DNA of 64,000 nt from Elusimicrobia bacterium HGW-Elusimicrobia-3 (GCA_002840355.1 PHAL01000005.1:1-64000), one strand, 5' to 3'. Numbered from the stretch's first letter, positions 1 to 9,201 are shown. Notes: a model not told the origin generated them from the letters alone. A program made the numbers and translations.

Positions 1-631
1 GCGGCCTGAGGCCCGCCACTTTGCGGTCCAGTTTCACTATGGCGTAATCGGGGCCGCCCCTGAAGCTATGCTTCACCACCTGGGCGCATTTGTACACATT
101 GTCGGCCGGCACGGAACGCGGTATCCAGCCCCCCAGTTCCTTGCGGAAGCCGAAGACGAACTTGATGTCCTCGCAATACTTGCCCTTGGACAGGTTCTCC
201 TGGCAGGCGCCGGCGTGGTCCTTGGGGGCCGAGGCGTCGTTCTTGTGATGGTCCCGCACGCAATGGCCGGCGGTGGCTATCAGGTCCTCGCCCACCAGGA
301 AACCGGTGCAGAAGGCGTCGGCCGGCTGATTGGCGAAGCGCTGCCCCTCAGAGAGGGAGTAGCGGTCGCCCAGCGTAGTCGTGCCGAATACATACTCGCC
401 GCGGGCGGGTTCGGTGCTGCCGTCGGTGAACAGCCCGGCCACGGAGTCGGCCAGGTCGCGCAGTATTACGTTCTGGGAACAGTAATCCGCACGGTTGTCC
501 TCGCCGTAAGTGGATACGCTGCGTATATTGCCGCAGTCGCCGCGCAGGTCCGTGCCGGGATCACCGGCCAGGGCCGCGCCGGGCAGCAGCGCCAGGAGCA
601 GAAAGGAAATGGAATTAATGGCTTTTTTCAT
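1..631 (-). CDS. Secreted trypsin-like serine protease (C-terminus beyond window edge)
   Basis: Own translation from ATG at 631: MKKAINSISFLLLALLPGAALAGDPGTDLRGDCGNIRSVSTYGEDNRADYC...FLVGEDLIATAGHCVRDHH; signal peptide plus TAGHC catalytic-His motif. Not in ORF track because it is truncated. Confidence 0.75.
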   Translation of the reverse strand, partial: MKKAINSISFLLLALLPGAALAGDPGTDLRGDCGNIRSVSTYGEDNRADYCSQNVILRDLADSVAGLFTDGSTEPARGEYVFGTTTLGDRYSLSEGQRFANQPADAFCTGFLVGEDLIATAGHCVRDHHKNDASAPKDHAGACQENLSKGKYCEDIKFVFGFRKELGGWIPRSVPADNVYKCAQVVKHSFRGGPDYAIVKLDRKVAGLRP

Positions 632-705
632 AGGGCAGCCTCGCTATTAACCTCTGTAAATAGGATAACGGAGCCCCCAAAACTTGTCAAGGGACCCTGG
701 GGCGG

Positions 706-1188
706 TTAATGCCCGCCGCCGCGCATCATTTCCAGGGAATGAGGGATGAGGTCCAGCACGGCCTCGAGGGATTCCCTCACGGCCTTGGGGCTGCCGGGCA
801 AATTGAGGATAAGGGTGCTCTTGCGTATGCCGCATATGCCGCGCGAGAGCACGGCCTTCTTGGTCTTCTTCAGGCCCTCGGCGCGCATCAGCTCGGGCAG
901 GCCGGGGATATTCTTCTCTATCACCTGCAGCGTGGCCTCGGGGGTGACGTCGCGGCCGCTGAAGCCGGTGCCGCCGGTGGTGATGACCACGTTCACGGCG
1001 AGGGTGTCGCAGTAATGCAGCAGTTTCTCTTTAAGCGCCGGTATCTCGTCGGGCACTATCTCGTAGGCGGCTACCCGGCCGCCGATGGTTTTCACCATCT
1101 CGGCTATCAGCCGGCCGCTGACATCTTCGGCCTCGCCGCGCGAGCAGCGGTCGCTGGAGGTGAGTACGGCTATTTCAATAAAGCTCAA
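706..1188 (-). CDS. moaB: MogA/MoaB family molybdopterin biosynthesis protein
   Basis: 160 aa; TTGGTGFSGRDVTPEA and NLPGSPKAVRE motifs. Confidence 0.9.
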   Translation of the reverse strand: MSFIEIAVLTSSDRCSRGEAEDVSGRLIAEMVKTIGGRVAAYEIVPDEIPALKEKLLHYCDTLAVNVVITTGGTGFSGRDVTPEATLQVIEKNIPGLPELMRAEGLKKTKKAVLSRGICGIRKSTLILNLPGSPKAVRESLEAVLDLIPHSLEMMRGGGH

Positions 1189-1624
1189 TGGAGTCTCCTA
1201 CGGCTATCTCGCCGCCTTCCAGCACTTCGGCGAAAATGCCTTTCTTGGGCATGATGCAGTCGCCCACCTGGTGGTAGATGGCGCAGCGGCTGTGGCATTC
1301 CTTGCCTATCTTGGAGATCTGCAGTACCGCGCTGCCGCCCACGCGCAGCAGGTCGCCGATCTTCAGGGCGGCCAGGTTCAGGCCCTCGGTGGTGATGTTC
1401 TCGGCGTAGATGCCGGGGCGTATCTGCACGGTGGCCTTCTTGGCGGCGGCGTCGGCTATCTGGCCGCGCACGCTCTCCATGTCGAGCAGGCTGACCTGAC
1501 GCACCGGCGTGCCGGCATGCGCGTCGTCCTGTATGCCGTGGCCTTTCACCAGCACTGCCCTGGCCACGTTCTCTTTAGGCACGCCCTTGCCGGCGCTGAC
1601 GTTTATAGAGTAGATCTTTCCCAT
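1175..1624 (-). CDS. MOSC domain-containing protein
   Basis: MGKIYSINVSAGKGVPKENV...RPGIYAENITTEGLNL...IGKECHSRCAIYHQVGDCIMPKKGIFAEVLEGG; start trimmed from track ORF. Confidence 0.85.
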   Translation of the reverse strand: MGKIYSINVSAGKGVPKENVARAVLVKGHGIQDDAHAGTPVRQVSLLDMESVRGQIADAAAKKATVQIRPGIYAENITTEGLNLAALKIGDLLRVGGSAVLQISKIGKECHSRCAIYHQVGDCIMPKKGIFAEVLEGGEIAVGDSIELY

Positions 1625-1875
1625 CAGGCCTCTTTTCTTTCCCGCCTGATGCGGGGCAGGAAAACGGCGGCGAAATAGACAAAGACGGCGACGAACTTGC
1701 CCACCAGCAGCACGGCTATCCAGAGCGCCTGTATCTTGCCGTCCTTCTCGTTCTTGATGCAGTCGTACATCATGTACAGCCAGACCAGGGCCAGCGCGGC
1801 CGTAACCAGCAGGGCCATGGTGGACCCGTATCTCAGTCCGCTCGGCACGCCATTGTTCAATAAGAAATCCAGCAT
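1624..1875 (-). CDS. Small membrane protein of unknown function
   Basis: MLDFLLNNGVPSGLRYGSTMALLVTAALALVWLYMMYDCIKNEKDGK...; two predicted TM helices; start codon overlaps downstream stop context. Confidence 0.6.
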   Translation of the reverse strand: MLDFLLNNGVPSGLRYGSTMALLVTAALALVWLYMMYDCIKNEKDGKIQALWIAVLLVGKFVAVFVYFAAVFLPRIRRERKEA

Positions 1876-1904
1876 TTTTTCTCCCCTCGGCGACTCCGCC
1901 GCCT

Positions 1905-2330
1905 TTATCTTTTGTAATGACCGCTCTTGCCGCCCAGTTTCTCGAGGAGGTATATGTCCTGTATCTCCAGGTCCTGGGCGAACATCTTGCACATGTCGTA
2001 GATGGTGAGGGCGGCGGTGCTGGCGGCCACCAGGGCCTCCATCTCCACGCCGGTCTTGCCGGTGCAGCGGGCCTCGGCGGTGACCAGTATGCCGGTCTTG
2101 TCCAGCTTGAACTCCACGCCCACGAAATTGAGCGGCAGGTTATGGCAGAGCGGTATGAGGCTGGCGGTGTTCTTGGCGGCCAGAATGCCGGCAAAGCGCG
2201 CGGCTTCGAGAACATTGCCCTTGGGCAGCTTGCCGGCGTTTATGATGCCGATGATCTCGGCATTAAGCCTGATATAAGCCTGCGCCCTGGCCGTCCGCTT
2301 GGTGTCCTTCTTATTTCCCACGTCGATCAT
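1905..2330 (-). CDS. moaC: Cyclic pyranopterin monophosphate synthase MoaC
   Basis: MIDVGNKKDTKRTARA...TASLIPLCHNLPL...GKTGVEMEALVAASTAALTIYDMCK. Confidence 0.92.
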   Translation of the reverse strand: MIDVGNKKDTKRTARAQAYIRLNAEIIGIINAGKLPKGNVLEAARFAGILAAKNTASLIPLCHNLPLNFVGVEFKLDKTGILVTAEARCTGKTGVEMEALVAASTAALTIYDMCKMFAQDLEIQDIYLLEKLGGKSGHYKR

Positions 2331-2488
2331 AATAATTCCTTTATTCCCCTTTAGCCCAAAGCCTTGGCTGGCGGGGGCATGGGTTCCGAAGGCCCTCACG
2401 GAGGCCGACGCTTGCGTAGCGCGGAGGCCGAGTGAGGAGGGGCGAGCACGGTGTGCGAGACCCCGTGCCTGAGGGGCCCGTGCCCTCG

Positions 2489-3445
2489 TCAGCCTCCAAG
2501 ACTGCTCATCTCCACGTGGCCGGCGGTGCCCGAGTCCTTGCGGTATTTAGATTTTACTAAAAATATTTTTTTAAGATAGTCGGCCAGCGCGTCGTCGCTG
2601 GCGCCGCCGCGCAGCAGGTCTTTCAGGTCGTGCGTGGCCGGGGAATAGAGGCAGGGATAGACCTTGCCGGTACAGTCCATGCGCACGCGGTTGCAGGCGC
2701 CGCAGAAATAGCTGCTGCGCCCGCTGATAAAGCCTATCTTGCCGGCCGCGCCGGCCAGCGCGCAAACGCGGGCCGGGCCACCGCCGGGCTCCGGCGGCAG
2801 TTCGCGCAAGGCGCCGACCGAATCCTCTATGAGCCGCTTGGTCTCGGCGGTGGTGTACAAGGCGTCGCCCAGCCGCGCCGAGCGCGCGTTGGCCGGGTAG
2901 AACTCTATGAAGCGCACCGTCAGCGGGCGGTCCAGCGAGAGCCGCGCGAAAGCCGGCACCTCGGCATCGTTGACCCGCTTCATCACCACCATGTTCAGTT
3001 TGGTATCCTCGTAGCCGGCGGCCAGCGCGGCGGCTATGCCGTCCAGCACTTTGGAAAGGCCGGCCGAGCCGGTGATGCGCTTGAAATTATCTTCGTTCAG
3101 CGTGTCGAGACTGATGTTCAGGCGGCTCAGGCCGGCCTCGCGCAGCGGCACCGCCAGTTCAGGCAGCAGCAGGCCGTTGGTGGTCAGCGCCAGCTCGCGC
3201 AGCCCCGGTATGGCCCGCAGCATTTTCACCAGGCCCACGATGTTCTTTTTCACCAGCGGCTCGCCGCCGGTCAGGCGTATCTTGGTCACTCCGGCGCGCA
3301 CGAAGGCGGCCGCGGCGCGGGCGATCTCCTCGTGGCGCAGCAGCTGGTCATGCGCCAGGAAGCCCTCTTTTTCCATGGGAGTGCAGTAGATGCAGTTGAG
3401 ATTGCACCTGTCGGTAAGCGAGAGGCGGAGATAGTCTACAGCCAT
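2489..3445 (-). CDS. moaA: GTP 3',8-cyclase MoaA (radical SAM)
   Basis: CNLNCIYC radical SAM motif; RLTGGEPL; C-terminal CGACNRVRMDCTGKVYPCL. Confidence 0.95.
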   Translation of the reverse strand: MAVDYLRLSLTDRCNLNCIYCTPMEKEGFLAHDQLLRHEEIARAAAAFVRAGVTKIRLTGGEPLVKKNIVGLVKMLRAIPGLRELALTTNGLLLPELAVPLREAGLSRLNISLDTLNEDNFKRITGSAGLSKVLDGIAAALAAGYEDTKLNMVVMKRVNDAEVPAFARLSLDRPLTVRFIEFYPANARSARLGDALYTTAETKRLIEDSVGALRELPPEPGGGPARVCALAGAAGKIGFISGRSSYFCGACNRVRMDCTGKVYPCLYSPATHDLKDLLRGGASDDALADYLKKIFLVKSKYRKDSGTAGHVEMSSLGG

Positions 3446-4617
3446 GAGATGAACTTGGTCCGCTCCCCTTTGCGCAGGGCGCCGCCTTCGGGCACCATGG
3501 TGAAGCCGTTAGCCGCGGCCAGGGCCAGTATGTCGGCCGAGCCGTTGTTGGAGACCGGGGTCAGCGCGAACTCGGCGGCGGCGCGCACGGTGGACAGCAT
3601 CATGGCCCGGCGGGGCGTGCGGGGGTCGAACTTCACCTCGCAGGCGCCCTCCAGGAAAAGCGGCGCGCTGTCGGGCCGGCCGGCCAGCTTGCGTATAGCG
3701 GGCCTGATATAGGCCAGGTAGGCCATGAAATTGGCCACCGGGTTGCCGGGTATGCCGAATACCAGTTTCTTCCCCTTCACGCCGAAGAACATGGGCTTGC
3801 CGGGGCGCACCCTCACTTTGTGGAAAACTTTTTTCACGCCCAGTTCTTTGAGCAGGCCGGGCACCAGATCATAGTCTCCCATGGACACGCCGCCGGAGAT
3901 CAGAACCATGTCGGACTCCAGCGCCTTGGCCAGCGCCGCCCGCAGCCGGGCGGCCACGTCGGGCACTATCACCGGCGCGGCGTTTATGCCATCGGCGCGC
4001 AGCATGGCCGAGAGCATGGGGCCGTTGCTGTTGTATATGCGGTTCTTGCCCAGCGGCCGGCCGGGAGGCACTATTTCCCCGCCGGTATTGACCAGCGCCA
4101 CCGCCGGCAGCGCGCCGGTCTTCACCCTGCCCCGGCCCGCGGCCGCGAGGGCGGCTATATGCGAGACGGTGATCACGGTGCCGCGGCGCAGAATAAGCTG
4201 GCCTTTCTTTATATCCTCTCCGCGCCGGGCTATATTGGCGCCCTTGCGTATGGCGGCTGAAAATTTAATGAGGCTTCCCTCTTCGGCGCTGTCCTCCACC
4301 ATCACCACGGCGTCGGCCCCGGCCGGCACCGGCGCGCCGGTCATCACCTTCACGCATTCGCCCGGCTTTATTTTCCCTTTATAGCCCTGGCCGGCCTGCA
4401 CCAAACCCCGGCAGCGCAGGGCAGCACCGGGCTTTATGTCGGCGGCTCGCGCGGCATAGCCGTCCACGGCGCTCTTGTCGAAAGGCGGCATCTCCACAGC
4501 CGAGCGCACATCCTCCGCCAGGGCGCGGCCGACGGCCTCTTCTATGGGCGTGGTCGCCGGCGGCAGCGGCCTGGCGTTTTTCAATACGGTATAGATAGCC
4601 TCTTCGAAAGTTATCAT
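3436..4617 (-). CDS. moeA: Molybdopterin molybdenumtransferase MoeA
   Basis: MPPFDKSAVDGYA, MTGAPVPAGADAVV, ISGGVSMGDYD motifs. Confidence 0.95.
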   Translation of the reverse strand: MITFEEAIYTVLKNARPLPPATTPIEEAVGRALAEDVRSAVEMPPFDKSAVDGYAARAADIKPGAALRCRGLVQAGQGYKGKIKPGECVKVMTGAPVPAGADAVVMVEDSAEEGSLIKFSAAIRKGANIARRGEDIKKGQLILRRGTVITVSHIAALAAAGRGRVKTGALPAVALVNTGGEIVPPGRPLGKNRIYNSNGPMLSAMLRADGINAAPVIVPDVAARLRAALAKALESDMVLISGGVSMGDYDLVPGLLKELGVKKVFHKVRVRPGKPMFFGVKGKKLVFGIPGNPVANFMAYLAYIRPAIRKLAGRPDSAPLFLEGACEVKFDPRTPRRAMMLSTVRAAAEFALTPVSNNGSADILALAAANGFTMVPEGGALRKGERTKFISWL

Positions 4618-5678
4618 AGGTTCCTTTTAATCAGATGCGCGGCGGTGGCCTTGAACGAGGCATAAACCTCGGCCCCGGGCTTGAGGCCCAGGCCGTCCAC
4701 CAATTGCTTGGTCACCGCCGCCTGGGCGGTGAAACCGCAATCCAGCTCCACTTTATACTGCAGGCCCCAGGGGGCCACGCCGGCCACCCTGGCCTTGAAA
4801 TTATTGCGCCGGCCGCCGGCGTCGGCATTGAGAGAGACGCTGATATCCTCGGGCCGCAGGCAGAAGAACACGCTGTCGCCCGCCGCGCAGCCGGAGACGG
4901 CCATCAGCGTATGGCCGCCGGCCTCCACCGAACAGAGGTTCTCGCTGTTGGCGCTCACGCGCCCCGGCAATATGGTCTCCACGCCCACGAAATCGGCCAC
5001 TTCCTTGCAAACCGGCCGGGAGAAGATCTCCTGCGGCTGGCCCTGCTGCAGTATCCTGCCGCCCACCAGCACCGCCAGCGTGTCGGCCAGCGTCAGCGCC
5101 CCGGCCTGGTCCTGCGTCACCAGCACCACGGCGGCGCCGGAGAGCTTTATGACCTTGCGCAGGTCCTGTATGACGGACTCTTTCACCCGCTCGTCGAGGG
5201 AGGCGAAAGGTTCGTCGAGCAGCAGCAGTTTAGGCCTGGTGACGAAGGCCCGTGCTAGGGCGGCGCGGTGGCTCTCACCCTGCGACAGCGTCCTGCCGTT
5301 GCGCTCGCTCAAGTGCGCTATGCGGAACAGCTCCAGCGCCTCCCGCACGGCCGCCGCGTCCATCCGGCCGCGCAGCCGCAGCGGCAGGGCCACATTGTTG
5401 AAAACGGTGTCGTTGATCAGGTAAGGCTGCGAGAAGACGGCGGCCATGGCCCGGCGCAGCGGCAGTTTATTGGCCGCGGCCAGCGCGTCCTGCCCCATGA
5501 TCTCCAGGTTGCCGGCGGCGGGGCGGACTAGCATGGCCATGGCGTTGAGCAGCGTGGTCTTGCCGGCCCCGTTGGGGCCTATGATGGCGAACACCTCGCC
5601 CGCCCGCACCTTGAGCGAGTCCACGGCCAGCAGAAAGCCGGTGTCGAAAGCCAGGCGCAGGCCGGAGAGCTTTATCAT
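4614..5678 (-). CDS. tupC: ABC transporter ATP-binding protein, tungstate/molybdate type, with C-terminal TOBE-like region
   Basis: GPNGAGKTTLLN Walker A, LSQGESHRAALARAF signature; gene order with TupB-like permease. Confidence 0.85.
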   Translation of the reverse strand: MIKLSGLRLAFDTGFLLAVDSLKVRAGEVFAIIGPNGAGKTTLLNAMAMLVRPAAGNLEIMGQDALAAANKLPLRRAMAAVFSQPYLINDTVFNNVALPLRLRGRMDAAAVREALELFRIAHLSERNGRTLSQGESHRAALARAFVTRPKLLLLDEPFASLDERVKESVIQDLRKVIKLSGAAVVLVTQDQAGALTLADTLAVLVGGRILQQGQPQEIFSRPVCKEVADFVGVETILPGRVSANSENLCSVEAGGHTLMAVSGCAAGDSVFFCLRPEDISVSLNADAGGRRNNFKARVAGVAPWGLQYKVELDCGFTAQAAVTKQLVDGLGLKPGAEVYASFKATAAHLIKRNL

Positions 5679-6376
5679 CGGGCCAGCACCTTGTTCTGCT
5701 GTATCAGGGTCAGCGCCAGGTTCACAGCGAAGCCGAGCGCCAGCAGCACCAGGCCTATGGCTATGGCCATGTCGAAATTGCCCATCTGGGTTTCCATCAC
5801 GGTGGCGGTGGTCAGCATGCGCGTCTGGTGGCGTATATTGCCGCCCACTATCATCACCGCGCCCACCTCGGCCACCAGCCGGCCGAAGCCGGCTATCACG
5901 GCCGCTACCATGGTGAGGCGTATCTCTTTGAGGCAGACCCAGACGGCCTGGCGGTCGCTGGCGCCCAGGGCCAGGATCTGGTTGTAGAATTTGGGGTCCA
6001 CGTTCTGCATGGCGGAGATGGACAAGGCGGTGATTATGGGCAGGGCTATGATGAACTGCGCTATGATCATGCCCTTGGGCGTGTATAGCCAGTTCAGGAA
6101 GCCCAGCGGCCCGCTGCGCGCGAGGAACAGCATGACCACCAGGCCGGCCACTACCGGCGGCAGGCCCATGCCGGTATTGACCATCGCGATCACCAATTTT
6201 TTGAGCGGAAATTTCTTTACGGCTATCCAGCTGCCCAGCGGCACGCCGGCCAGCACGGCCAGGGCCGTGGCCGCCAGCGATACGGTCAGCGACAGCCGGG
6301 CTATGGAGAGCACCTCGGGATTGCCGGAGAGGATAATGTGCAGGGCTTTCCGGAAGCCTTCTATGATGAATTCCAT
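5675..6376 (-). CDS. tupB: ABC transporter permease, TupB-like
   Basis: 233 aa; MGLPPVVAGLVVMLFLARSGPLG and EVGAVMIVGGNIRHQTRMLTTAT typical of tungstate permeases. Confidence 0.85.
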   Translation of the reverse strand: MEFIIEGFRKALHIILSGNPEVLSIARLSLTVSLAATALAVLAGVPLGSWIAVKKFPLKKLVIAMVNTGMGLPPVVAGLVVMLFLARSGPLGFLNWLYTPKGMIIAQFIIALPIITALSISAMQNVDPKFYNQILALGASDRQAVWVCLKEIRLTMVAAVIAGFGRLVAEVGAVMIVGGNIRHQTRMLTTATVMETQMGNFDMAIAIGLVLLALGFAVNLALTLIQQNKVLAR

Positions 6377-6723
6377 CAGGTCAGCCGCCCGCCGGGAAAG
6401 GCCCGCTTAAAGAGTTTCCCGGCCGCCGCCCGCACGGCGGCGTCCAGCGCCTCGTAGCGCTCCAGGAAACGCCGGCCCTCGGGCGTCAATTCCGCCCCGC
6501 CGCGCCCGGCCCCGCCGCGAGTGACGGCCAGCACCGGCCGGCCCAGGGCGGCCTCGAGTTTCTTTACCAGTTTATGGGCCTTGGAGTAGGACATGTCCAG
6601 TTCGCGGGCCGCCGCGGAGAGCGAGCCCAGCTTTTCCACGCCGCGCAGCAGCCAGGCCGGGCCCAGGCCCATGAAGGAATCGTCGGCGGCGTCGCGCAGC
6701 CCTATTTTTACCCTTAATCGCAT
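6376..6723 (-). CDS. ModE N-terminal-type winged-helix transcriptional regulator (no molybindin domain)
   Basis: LGPAWLLRGVEKLGSLSAAARELDMSYSKAHKLVKKLEAALGRPVLAVTRGGAGRGGAELTPEGRRFL. Confidence 0.88.
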   Translation of the reverse strand: MRLRVKIGLRDAADDSFMGLGPAWLLRGVEKLGSLSAAARELDMSYSKAHKLVKKLEAALGRPVLAVTRGGAGRGGAELTPEGRRFLERYEALDAAVRAAAGKLFKRAFPGGRLT

Positions 6724-6749
6724 CCGTTATATTTTACGAAATATAACGG
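6724..6749. promoter_or_regulatory. ModE-box-like operator
   Basis: Perfect 11-bp inverted repeat CCGTTATATTT-TACG-AAATATAACGG abutting the regulator start codon; resembles CGTTATAT...ATATAACG ModE sites. Confidence 0.8.
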
Positions 6750-6751
6750 CG

Positions 6752-6781
6752 GAAAAGAAAAACCGGGGCCATTAGCCCCGG
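6752..6781 (-). terminator. Rho-independent terminator of tupA-like gene
   Basis: Minus strand CCGGGGC-taatg-GCCCCGG followed by TTTTTCTTTT. Confidence 0.85.
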
Positions 6782-6795
6782 CTTTCTCCGCGCCG

Positions 6796-7623
6796 TTATT
6801 TCGCGGCGTGATCGTAGAAGAACAGCTGCTGGCCGTATTTCTCCACGCCGAACTTCTCTATGGTCTCTTTGACCGGCTCCGACAGCACGAAGTCGAAGTA
6901 GGCCCTGGCGCCGGCAGCGTTCACCTTGGGAAACCTGGCCGGGTTGACCAGGATAAGGCTGTAGCGGTTGATCAGCAGATCGTCCCCCTCGCTCAACACG
7001 GCCAGTTTGAGGTTCCTGGCCATGGACAGGTAGGTGGAGCGGTCGGCCAGCACATAGGCCTTCTTCTCCTCGGCTATGGAGAGCGTGCCGGCCATGCCCT
7101 GGCCGGCTTCCAGGTAAAACTCCCCGGACGGCTTGACGCCGGCGGCGGCCCAGATCTTCAGCTCTTTCTTATGAGTGCCGCTCTGGTCGGCGCGGGAAAT
7201 GAACGGCGCCCTGGCGGCGGCTATTTTCCTGAAAGCTTCGGCAGCCTTATTCGAACCTCTCACTTTAGCGGGGTCGGCGGCCGGCCCCAGTATCACGAAG
7301 TCGTTGTGCAGGAAGGTGGTGCGGTCGTTGCCGTAGCCCTCCTCCACGAATTTGGCCTCGTCGTCGGGGCTGTGCACCCACAGTATGTCGGCCTCGCCGG
7401 TCTTGCCCAGCTTCATGGCCTGGCCGGAACCCACGGCTATGGCCTGCAGCCTGAACTCCCCGTTCTTTTGAAACTCTTCGTTCAACACGTCCAGCAGACC
7501 GCTGTCGCGCACGCTGGTGGTGGTAGCCAGCCGTACTATATTCTCAGGCTCGCTACCGGAGCAGCCCGCCAGCGCGGCGGCCAGGAACAGGAGCAGGTAT
7601 GCGGGAAGCGTTTTTGTTTTCAT
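6796..7623 (-). CDS. tupA: Tungstate-type ABC transporter substrate-binding lipoprotein
   Basis: Lipobox LAGCSG; RLATTTSVRDSGLLDVL motif typical of TupA. Confidence 0.88.
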   Translation of the reverse strand: MKTKTLPAYLLLFLAAALAGCSGSEPENIVRLATTTSVRDSGLLDVLNEEFQKNGEFRLQAIAVGSGQAMKLGKTGEADILWVHSPDDEAKFVEEGYGNDRTTFLHNDFVILGPAADPAKVRGSNKAAEAFRKIAAARAPFISRADQSGTHKKELKIWAAAGVKPSGEFYLEAGQGMAGTLSIAEEKKAYVLADRSTYLSMARNLKLAVLSEGDDLLINRYSLILVNPARFPKVNAAGARAYFDFVLSEPVKETIEKFGVEKYGQQLFFYDHAAK

Positions 7624-7656
7624 TTTTTCTTTATCTCCGGCGCTATAAGGAGGCCC

Positions 7657-8568
7657 TTATCGAGGCGAAGCCTCGATAAAGCCGAACAGCAGGCCGGCGG
7701 CCAGGGCGAAGAGCAGCCAGAAAACCGCGTAAATCAGCAGCCCGCGGCGGCCTATGAGCCTCTGCGACATGATCATCGTGGGAATGCAGGTGCCCACCGA
7801 GCCGAGCAGGAAGGCGAAGGCCGGGCCGGGGCCGAGGCCCAGTTTCATCAGCGACAGCGTTAGCGGAATCTCCTCGCCCTCGCAGACATAGAGCGGCACG
7901 CCCGCCAGCGTGGCGGCCAGGTAAGCCAGCGGCCCGGAAGAGCCGATATAGCGGGCCATGAGGTCGGCCGGCATCAGCACTATCAGCGCGCTGGCTATGG
8001 CCATGCCCAGGGCGAAATATTTGCCCAGTTCCTTGAGTATGTCGATAAAGACCGGCCAGAATTTCTTTGGTTCTTCCGACTCCGCCGCTGAGGAGCAGCC
8101 GCAGCCCGAGCAGCATTTCTTGGCCGGCTGGGCCGCGGGAATATCCAACAGCCCCGGAGCGCGCTCCAGGCGCAGGAACAGGGCGCCTATGGTTACGCCG
8201 CCGATCAGGCCGGCGAGCGTCCTGGCCGCGGCGAACTTCCAGCCGAGCAGGGCCCAGGTCAGCACCAGCGTCTGCGGGCTGGCCAGCGGCGAGGCCAGCA
8301 GGAAACTGGTGACCGTGCCCAGGTCGGCGCCCTTGCGGCGCAGGCCCTCGGCCATGGGCATAGTGGCGCAGGAACAGCCCGGCATTATCATGCCGAGCAC
8401 AGCGGCTTTGACCATGGACAGCCAGCCGCCGCGCAAATGCTTGAGGGCGAACTCCGGTTTCAGGTAAACGTCCAGCGCCGCGCCGAAAGCGGCGCCGCCC
8501 AGGAAGTAAGGCAGCACCTCCCAGGTCAGCGACAAAAACTCTTTAATGAAAGCGTAAATATAAGCCAC
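7657..8568 (-). CDS. DUF318/ArsP_1-like (SO_0444-type) permease
   Basis: GMIMPGCSCATMPMAEGLRRKGADLGTVTSFLLASPL; CCSGCGCSS loop. Track start at 8661 reads through a terminator; GTG at 8568 is the likelier start. Confidence 0.75.
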   Translation of the reverse strand: MAYIYAFIKEFLSLTWEVLPYFLGGAAFGAALDVYLKPEFALKHLRGGWLSMVKAAVLGMIMPGCSCATMPMAEGLRRKGADLGTVTSFLLASPLASPQTLVLTWALLGWKFAAARTLAGLIGGVTIGALFLRLERAPGLLDIPAAQPAKKCCSGCGCSSAAESEEPKKFWPVFIDILKELGKYFALGMAIASALIVLMPADLMARYIGSSGPLAYLAATLAGVPLYVCEGEEIPLTLSLMKLGLGPGPAFAFLLGSVGTCIPTMIMSQRLIGRRGLLIYAVFWLLFALAAGLLFGFIEASPR

Positions 8569-8623
8569 GTATATATTATCCCAGCCGGACGCCGTTAAAG
8601 TCAATCTATTTGGTCCGGTTAAC

Positions 8624-8655
8624 AAAAAAAGGACCGGAGGGCCAGCCTCCGGTCC
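8624..8655 (-). terminator. Rho-independent terminator
   Basis: GGACCGGAGG-ctggc-CCTCCGGTCC perfect 10-bp stem followed by TTTTTTT on minus strand. Confidence 0.9.
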
Positions 8656-8673
8656 TTTCAACTCCGTCAGTTC

Positions 8674-9177
8674 TTACTTGGCGCCGCGATTGACCATCAG
8701 GTCCAGGTCCTCGCGCAGGCTCTGCAGGTCTTCCTCATGCTCCACTTCCTGCTCGAGTATGGTCAGGGCCATGTTGTAGGTGACCATGTCCTTGTCCTTG
8801 GTGGCGTCCATCAGCGCCTTATAGGCGGAAATGGCGCACTGCTCGCCGGCTATGTTCTGGTCCAGCAGCACGGCCACGTAAGGGTCTGCCGGGGCGTCGT
8901 ACTTGCAGGGGGTCAGCTTCAGCCAGTCGGCGGGGCCCAGCGCCGGCGTGCCGCCGAGCTGTATGATGCGCCCGGCCAGCATGGTGGCGTGCGTCAGTTC
9001 CTCGGTGGCGTGCAGGGTCAGCTCGGCCGCCACGGCGTCCTTCATGGGGCCCTTGATCACCTTGGCGCCCAGCCAGTACTGGTAATAGGCCAGCCATTCG
9101 CTGGCGAAGGCACTGTTGAGCATTTCCAGCAGCTTGTCCACGTCCATCCCGATAATTTCGCGGCCGCGAGTTCCCAT
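8674..9177 (-). CDS. Ferritin-like / bacterioferritin-family protein
   Basis: LLEMLNSAFASEWLAYYQYWLGAKV...HATEELTHATMLAGRI...EQEVEHEEDLQ. Confidence 0.85.
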   Translation of the reverse strand: MGTRGREIIGMDVDKLLEMLNSAFASEWLAYYQYWLGAKVIKGPMKDAVAAELTLHATEELTHATMLAGRIIQLGGTPALGPADWLKLTPCKYDAPADPYVAVLLDQNIAGEQCAISAYKALMDATKDKDMVTYNMALTILEQEVEHEEDLQSLREDLDLMVNRGAK

Positions 9178-9201
9178 TTTACCCTCCTTACCCGTTAACT
9201 A

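Noticed and set aside
2363-2500. Moco riboswitch
   Set aside because: Lies downstream of moaA in the direction of transcription rather than in a 5' leader, and resembles another element in the nrd operon.
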